The notes beneath the pieces are model-generated. The model did no database searches and was not told the DNA's origin. It saw nothing but the letters and a program-made list of their open reading frames with translations. DNA of 25,045 bases from Prasinococcaceae sp. CCMP 1430. Lineage: Eukaryota > Prasinodermophyta > Palmophyllophyceae > Prasinococcales > Prasinococcaceae. The stretch covers positions 59,850-84,894 of the forward strand of contig RQSC01000013.1 in assembly GCA_013416795.1 (NCBI GenBank), given 5' to 3'. Within the stretch, counting starts at the first letter, position 1, and each line of letters begins with the position of its first letter. Below, in pieces: positions 16,776 to 22,238 of the stretch. The translations under genes and the position numbers were made by a program.

Positions 16776-19180
16776 GACGCCGACGATCCGCGCTCGGTCC
16801 TGACCGCCGCGGACGTCGCCGCGCAGAAGGCAATCGTGTCGGCGCTCGCATCGGCGTATCCTGCGCTCCGCATCGTCGGCGAGGAGGACGAGGACGAGGA
16901 GGGCGTCGCGCCCGTGGAGGACACGCTGCGACGCGACCTGATTAATGCAGGCGCGGCCGACGCCGCGGACGACGACCTCGTGCCGCTCTCCGAGCTCACG
17001 GTGTTCGTCGACCCGGTGGACGGCACGCGCGAGTTTGTCGAGGGGCGGCTGGGCGCTGTGCAGACGCTCGTGGGCCTCTCGCGCCGCGGACGCGCCGTCG
17101 GCGGCGCCGTCGGCCTGCCGTTCCCGCACGGAGGCCGCGCGGCGCCGTGCGTCGTGTGGGGCGTGGTCGGGGGCGCGGGCGTCGGCGGGGTGGGCGAGGC
17201 AGCGTCGGGCACGCTCGGCGAGTTCGCGCCGGAGGGGCGCGTGGACGCGGGCTCGGCTTCCGGCCTGGTGTCCGTGACGGGGGACTCGTCCAACGCGCTG
17301 TTGGCAGCCGCGCGCGAGCTGGTGGCCGCCGACACCAATGCGATCTTCGGCGGCGCGGGCAACAAGTTGCTCCAGCTCGCGCACGGCCGCGCCGACGTTG
17401 CGCTCATGCACTTCGGCACCTCGCTGTGGGATACGTGCGCGCCCGAGGCGGTGCTCGCGGCGCGCGGTGGGCGCGTGACGGACCTCTTCGGCGCGCCGCT
17501 CGTTCACGACGCCGACTCGCCCGCGGGGCTCATCAACAGGCTGGGCGTGCTCGCTACCGCGCCGGCCGTTGCGCACATGCACGACGAGCTCTGCGCGCGC
17601 ATGCGCGCGGACGCCAGGCTGCTCGCGCTCCTCGAAGACATGGGGAGCGCGACCGAGGGGCCCGCGGGCGCCCAGGCGGTGGATGTGTCCCGTTGCCTGT
17701 CGGGCGCGCCACTTTCTCGCGCGTGGATCGAGGAGGCGATGTGCCCGCCCGCGGCCGGCGAGGCGGAGCCCGCGCACCGGCTGGCGTCGTACTCGGCTCC
17801 GGAGGCCGACGCCGTGCGAGGCCTCATGTCCGAGGCGTGCCGCCTGGAGCTCGAGTGGGCGGTCAACCCGGACGCCAAGCCTGGCGCGGCATCCGTTCCG
17901 CCACCGCCGGCGTCTGCGTTCTACAAGCGCATCGCCATGTCCGAGCTGGAGCACGCGCGCCTCAAGGCGCGCACGGCGCCGCTCAAGCTGGCGCGCGACA
18001 CGCGCTCGTACGCCGTGGAGGCGACGTTCCTTGGGTCGGCGGCGTGCGAGGCGCTGGTGAACGCGGGCGTGCCCGTCGCGCGCGCGTACGCGGTCGACCT
18101 GCGGCCGTGCGCGGCGGACCCGCTCGAGAGCAGGTTCGGCCTCCTCCTGGAGGAGTTCCGGCGCGAGGACGGCTGGAGCCAGCACTGGCTGTGCAACGCC
18201 GCGCAGGCACGCGCGGCTCTCGCGGGGCTCGCCAAGCTGCACGCGTTCTTCTGGGAGGGCTCCAAATTCTGGGCCGAGGCTGAGGGCGGCGGCGAGGGCG
18301 CCGCCGCGTGCGAGGAGCTCACCGCGGCGGTGTGGCCCTCTGGAGCGTACTGGCAGCCCTCCATGCAGCCAGCCGAACAGCTGACCGAGCTCGTCGCCAA
18401 GCACTGGCCCGAGCACGCGCGCAACTTCGCCGAGGCCTTCGCGCAGTCCCCCATGCTCGAGGGGGTCGACGTGGGCACGCTAGGCGCCAGGCTACAAGCT
18501 GTGGCCCCGCAGGTTGGCGCGGAGAGCCACCCCTTCGGTAGCACGGGCAAGGGCGCGCCGGGGATGAAGACGCTCATACACGGCGACCCGAAGGTAGCGC
18601 GCGCCGCTTGGCGCGCGCGCGCGCGCGCGCGCGCCATCCTGCGCCCTTGTGGCGGTGCCCTCTCCCGTGTGCTGACATCTGCTCTTCGCCCCACCAGGCC
18701 GCGAACATCTTCCTCCGCGAGACGGCGACTGGCGAGGTGCAGGTGGGCCTGATCGACCTGCAGTGGTGTGGCTTTGGCCTGGCAGCCACTGATGTGGCGC
18801 ATCACATCGTGGCCGGCACCGCCACCGACTGCCTGTCCGTCGATGGCTCGACCGAGTCCGCGCTGCTCGACCACTACCACGCAGAGCTCATGGCCGCTCT
18901 GGTTTCCCTTGGCGGCTTCTCGCCCGAGCGCGCCGCGAAGCTCCTGCCGCGTGACGTGCTTGAGGAGCAATACGAGAACGCGGTGCTGGACATGGCGCGC
19001 GTGGTCTTCGCTTATCAGTGGGCGCGCGTCAAGGCGTCGCCGGCCACGCTGGCGAAGAACGCGCCCTCCATGGGGCGCAACTCCTACAACAAGAGCGTGG
19101 AGCACGCGTGCTGGCTCGTGGGCACCACTGACAGGGTGCTGAAGAGGAGGGAGGCGCGCGGAGCCGGGCAGGCTGCGTGA
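16776..19180 (+). CDS. 3'(2'),5'-bisphosphate nucleotidase fused to a CHK/EcKinase-like kinase, 5' partial
   Basis: Exons 16776-18593 and 18698-19180 (AAG|GTAGCG ... CCCACCAG|GCC) give 766 residues. Residues 1-290 are an inositol monophosphatase-fold enzyme closest to BPNT1/Hal2, which removes the 3'-phosphate from PAP in sulfur assimilation: RIVGEEDEDEE (metal-binding acidic loop, about 34), FVDPVDGTREF (about 77), FGGAGNKLLQL and LWDTCAPEAVL. From about 380 a second domain resembles the small-molecule kinases of the aminoglycoside/choline/ecdysteroid kinase-like group, with the catalytic HGDPK then AANIF (about 601-611) and the metal-binding LIDLQWCGFGLAATDVAHH (about 622). Both catalytic sets look complete. 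The junction lies inside one long exon, so the fusion is not an artefact of exon joining. The substrate of the kinase part is unknown. The first 50 residues or so are missing to the left. Confidence 0.85.
18594..18697 (+). other. Intron inside the kinase catalytic motif
   Basis: 104-bp GT-AG intron in phase 0 that splits HGDPK from AANIF. It contains a (GC)n run at about 18616-18634 that can pair with upstream GCGCGC. Confidence 0.85.
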
Positions 19181-19257
19181 GTTTTCCGCCCACACACACA
19201 CACACACGTCGCGCGCGCGCGCGCGCGCGAGCGAGTGCCTCGTAAAACGCCGACAAA
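19181..19257. repeat. CA and CG dinucleotide tract between convergent genes
   Basis: A (CA)n run at about 19191-19207 is followed by (CG)n at about 19210-19230. It is only 77 bp, between the TGA of the nucleotidase-kinase gene and the TAA of the primase C-terminal part, so the two 3' UTRs must overlap. Confidence 0.75.
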
Positions 19258-19914
19258 TTAGTTGGTCTCCATGGGCGTGACTGGCGTCACGCTGCCATCG
19301 GTCGCCGGCGCGCGGCGTTTCTCCGCCGCAGGAGTCTTCGGCGCCGTCTTCTCCGCGATCGCCGCGAGGGACAGCTTGGTGTACTCGTTGGGATGGTTGA
19401 TGGCCACCTCGGATGCGTCGTGCAGCGCCTCGAACGTGCAGCTGCACGCCAGCTGGTAGTGATGACCCTTGGCGAATGCGCGCGCCTCCTTCTGCGCTGC
19501 CGGCGCGAGGCCCATGCCGTTGAGCGCAGCCGCCAGGCTGTCGTCCTCGAACGCGCGATACGGGCAGCCGCCGTTCCCGATGATCTTCATGCAGCTGTAG
19601 GGCGTGTAGTCGGTGCGCTTGCCCTCCTTTCCGTAGTTGTGGCGCACGTTGTACGCGTACTCCTTGTCGAACCTCTCGGCGGGCATCCCCTTTGTGAACT
19701 CGCCGCGCCAGAACGCGAGCGCGTCGTCGAGGCTCAGACCAAGCCCCTTGAGGTACAGGCCGAGCTGCATGCGGCCGGCGTGCTTCAGGTGGTGCTTCGC
19801 CTTGAGCTCGTCGTACAGCGTGCGCATGCAGAGCGGCATCGACTGCGCGGCCACCTGCGGCAGGTCGGCGAGGCTGACCGCGCCCTCGCGCGCCGTCCAC
19901 GACAGCGACTCCAT
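19258..19914 (-). CDS. PRIM2: DNA primase large subunit, C-terminal [4Fe-4S] domain
   Basis: Regulatory half of eukaryotic primase (p58), which with the small subunit and Pol alpha makes RNA-DNA primers. The segment encodes 218 residues from an ATG at 19914. All four cluster cysteines are present in family context: SMPLCM, YTPYSCMKII, GNGGCPYRAF and YQLACSC. Other matches are HHLKHAGRMQLGLYLKGLGL, FDKEYAYNVRHNYGKEGKRTDYTP and INHPNEY. The start of homology (SLADLPQ) is about 13 residues after this ATG, just where the interdomain linker of the intact protein lies. The N-terminal domain is encoded 467 bp upstream on the same strand and ends in a stop. This is either exon 2 of one gene or a separate gene; see the finding. 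The frame runs open upstream through a perfect hairpin. Confidence 0.88.
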   Translation of the reverse strand: MESLSWTAREGAVSLADLPQVAAQSMPLCMRTLYDELKAKHHLKHAGRMQLGLYLKGLGLSLDDALAFWRGEFTKGMPAERFDKEYAYNVRHNYGKEGKRTDYTPYSCMKIIGNGGCPYRAFEDDSLAAALNGMGLAPAAQKEARAFAKGHHYQLACSCTFEALHDASEVAINHPNEYTKLSLAAIAEKTAPKTPAAEKRRAPATDGSVTPVTPMETN

Positions 19915-19927
19915 CGCGACCGCCGCC

Positions 19928-19979
19928 CCACAGCGCACGCGGCCGCGCGCGCTGCCGCGCGCGGCCGCGTGCGCTGTGG
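19928..19979. repeat. Perfect 24-bp hairpin just upstream of the primase C-terminal part
   Basis: Arms 19928-19951 and 19956-19979 are exact reverse complements around the loop CTGC, nearly all GC with two NotI-like GCGGCCGC cores. The stem lies 14 bp before the ATG of the C-terminal primase segment, so it is in either an intron 3' end or a 5' UTR. Confidence 0.92.
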
Positions 19980-20034
19980 CGGCGACTCGGGAGACGGGAC
20001 GCCCGGAGCTTGCGTTATCCACACGTACGATCGT

Positions 20035-20222
20035 GCAAGCGTCCCTACGCACACGCGCGTGCACACGCACGCACATACACATACACACAAGCGTCCCCTC
20101 ACACACACACGCGCGCGCGCGCGCACACACACACACAGACACGCAAGCACACACACGCACGCACACACATACACACACGCACACACGCACACACACGCAC
20201 ACACGTGCACACACGCGCGCCC
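20035..20222. repeat. Long CA/CG/TG alternating purine-pyrimidine tract
   Basis: About 180 bp built almost wholly of CA and CG steps (ACACACAC, GCGCGCGC, CACACGCACA). It lies between the two primase parts. Such sequence can adopt Z-DNA and is slippage-prone. Translations of it are artefacts. Confidence 0.9.
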
Positions 20223-20381
20223 GCCCGCGCCGAGCCCATGCGCGTTCCCCGAGGCGCGCTCGTTGACCGGCGCTCGGCCGGCCCGCGCGGGGGAGCGCGC
20301 GCGCCCGCGCGCCCGCCGGTAGTTAAGGTTTGGTTTTAGGGTATACATATATGTACACGTTTGGGAAGAGGGTCTGTGTAC

Positions 20382-21080
20382 TCAATAGCGTCGCGCCAGC
20401 GCCTCGACGAGCGGGCCGAGCCGCTCGGCCTCGCCCGGCGCGACCACGCTGGCCCACTGGCGCGCGGTCTGCACGAGCGCCTTGGACAGGCGCGCGCGGA
20501 ACTGGCCCACCACGAGCGCGGCGAGCTGGTCGCGCGGCACGTACGCGTGGCCGCGGCGCACGAGCACCGCGCGCCGCATGACGAGCTCGGGCACCTGCTC
20601 GAAGGGCACGCTGTAGTAGTCGGACGCGCGCGCGGCGGACGTCTCCGCGCGGGCGTCCAACGACTTGGCGACGCCGGCCAGCGCGTCGCGCACCTCGGCG
20701 AATTCGGCGGCGCCCAGCGGCGCGTACGGCAGGCCGTTGGCGCCCAGGAAGCGCACCTGTTCCTGCGCGGGCAGCATTTTGAAGCGCGCGCGGAAGAGCA
20801 CGCACTCCTGCTGGATCAGCCAGCGTCGGAGCTCCTCGGTGCGGCAGTACGTGAGGCGCGCCACGAAGTGGCTCACCACGTCCTTGCGCGCGGTCGCCTC
20901 GGCGTTGCCGGCGACGCGCAGGTGCTTGGCGACGAGCGTGCGGCAGAGCTCGTCGACCTCGGCGCCCTTCTTGCCACGCGCGCGCGCGTCCTCGAGGCCG
21001 CGCAGCACGCGCAGGCGATCGAGGGCGAAGCGCTCGAACTCCTCGAGTGCGACGTCCCCCTGGGGCGGCGCGTCATACAT
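20382..21080 (-). CDS. PRIM2: DNA primase large subunit, N-terminal domain
   Basis: Helical N-terminal half of p58, which contacts the catalytic small subunit. It runs from an ATG at 21080 (MYDAPPQGDVALEEFERFAL) to a TGA at 20382, 232 residues. Family landmarks are VVSHFVARLTYCRTEELRRW and IQQECVLFRARFKML, then DYYSVPFEQVPEL, AYVPRDQLAALVV and FRARLSKALVQTAR. The last residues (LVEALARRY) align with the end of this domain in animal PRIM2 (ending HLSHSY). About 25 residues seen at the N-terminus of animal PRIM2 are not visible; the ATG is preceded by GCCACCTGAG, which could be a splice acceptor, so an upstream exon may exist. There is no usable donor before the stop: the only nearby GT follows it directly (TATTGA|GTACAC). 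Confidence 0.85.
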   Translation of the reverse strand: MYDAPPQGDVALEEFERFALDRLRVLRGLEDARARGKKGAEVDELCRTLVAKHLRVAGNAEATARKDVVSHFVARLTYCRTEELRRWLIQQECVLFRARFKMLPAQEQVRFLGANGLPYAPLGAAEFAEVRDALAGVAKSLDARAETSAARASDYYSVPFEQVPELVMRRAVLVRRGHAYVPRDQLAALVVGQFRARLSKALVQTARQWASVVAPGEAERLGPLVEALARRY

Positions 21081-21203
21081 GCTCAGGTGGCCGCCCGCCG
21101 CGCCGCCGGGCGTCGCCGCGCCCGCGCCCGTGCGCGGCGGTACGGTCCGGACTGGCGCGCGCGGGGCCCGGGAGGGAGCGCGCGCGCGCGCGACGCGACG
21201 CGG

Positions 21204-21229
21204 TCTCTCTCTCTCTCTCTCTCTCTCTC
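21204..21229. repeat. (TC)13 microsatellite
   Basis: Uninterrupted dinucleotide run; reads (GA)n on the primase strand, about 125 bp upstream of its ATG, so it lies in the 5' UTR or promoter. Confidence 0.95.
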
Positions 21230-21787
21230 GCACGCGCCGCCGCGCCTCGGCGCCCCGCGCGTCCCTGGCGCGCCCTGTGGCTCCCGCGCCCTGTGGCTTG
21301 GCGCCTTGCGGCTCCCCCTCCCCATCTCGCTCCTCTGCCCTCTGCGCCGCTGCGCGCTCGAATTCGCTCCGCGCGGCGTTTCCCGCCCCGGCGGCCGCGG
21401 CCGCACGCGCGCTGCGAAAAAGAAAAATTCGAGTTCGAGTTCCGAGTTTGCGCCCAACCCACCCATCTTTTGACCAAAACGACAAACCAACCAACTCGCG
21501 CTCGGGCGAAACGGCGAAGCGCGCGGCCAACGAGCGCGGCGCAAAGTCGCGCGCGCGCGCGTGCGCTTTCGAATCCCCCCCCTCGCTCTCTCTCTCTCGC
21601 GCCTGTCGGTCGGGTCGAGGGCCGTGAGCCCGCGCGCGCCGGCGAGGTCGGTCGGGCCCGCCGGCCGAACCCGAACCCCAAACCGACCCCGTCCGACGGG
21701 CTTGCACCTCTTCATCGCAGCCGGCATGCGCGCCGCGAATGGAGCAAGCGCCGCGCCTGCTGCGCTCGCGCGCCTCGCGCCTCGCGC

Positions 21788-21790
<3 letters not shown>

Positions 21791-21821
<31 letters not shown>
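21791..21821. repeat. Poly-C run of 31
   Basis: A homopolymer of 31 C (G on the minus strand), flanked by CGCAGT and GTTGCGG. The length should be treated as approximate because such runs are hard to sequence. Confidence 0.9.
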
Positions 21822-21822
<1 letters not shown>

Positions 21823-22238
21823 TTGCGGAAGCGCACTGGCTGGAGACGCCAGCCGACGGCCGCAGCGGCAGGGACGGCAGCTGAGGCGGCTGCTCTCTCT
21901 CGCAGCAGCTGCGGCGGCGGCACTGCATCGGCGCGGCGGGGCCAACCCCTGCCTGCCCCCGCCGATTGCACACAAAATTGGTAAGATTTACTGTACACAC
22001 GGCTCGGTGTCTTGGCATTGCATTGCGCGATTGAGTCTCGTAACCACCGGGCGTGGCGCGGCGCTTGCCCGTGATGAGGCGTCCCTGTACCATCAGATGG
22101 TACGTATGTAGATTGCATGTGAGTGTATGCGCACGCGTGCTCGCCCCGCGGCCCCGCGTCGGCCTGCGGCCTGACGGCGGGCGATGCGAGGAGGCCAGCG
22201 TGCGCCTGTCTGAAGAAGAGGTGTGGGTGGCAGCGACC

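Larger units (their letters stand above)
21081..22238. other. Non-coding interval upstream of primase, with simple repeats
   Basis: This 1.16-kb stretch runs from the primase N-terminal start to the stop of the chromatin protein gene, both on the minus strand. It holds a (TC)n microsatellite at about 21204-21229, a second TC-rich run near 21585-21599, a run of 31 C at 21791-21821, GAACCCGAACCCC near 21667 and a GTACCATCAGATGGTAC palindrome at 22087-22103. A minus-strand frame stays open through most of it, but its translation is Arg/Ala/Gly low complexity. It should hold the primase promoter and the 3' UTR of the chromatin gene. Confidence 0.6.

Noticed and set aside
16470-18416. 648-residue open frame on the - strand
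   Set aside because: Antisense of BBS7 and of the nucleotidase-kinase fusion, crosses an N, and is Arg-rich as expected of a shadow frame in GC-rich DNA.
20035-20222. CRISPR-like or tandem array
   Set aside because: The repeats are plain dinucleotides without unique spacers, and the DNA is eukaryotic nuclear.
20382-20384. TGA read as a sense codon in primase
   Set aside because: TGA serves as the normal stop in Ubc13, the nucleotidase-kinase fusion and the chromatin protein, so a recoded TGA is not supported.
21081-22118. Upstream extension of the primase N-terminal frame on the - strand
   Set aside because: Open only because stops are rare in GC-rich sequence; it runs through the (GA)n and poly-G tracts and translates to Arg/Ala/Gly low complexity.
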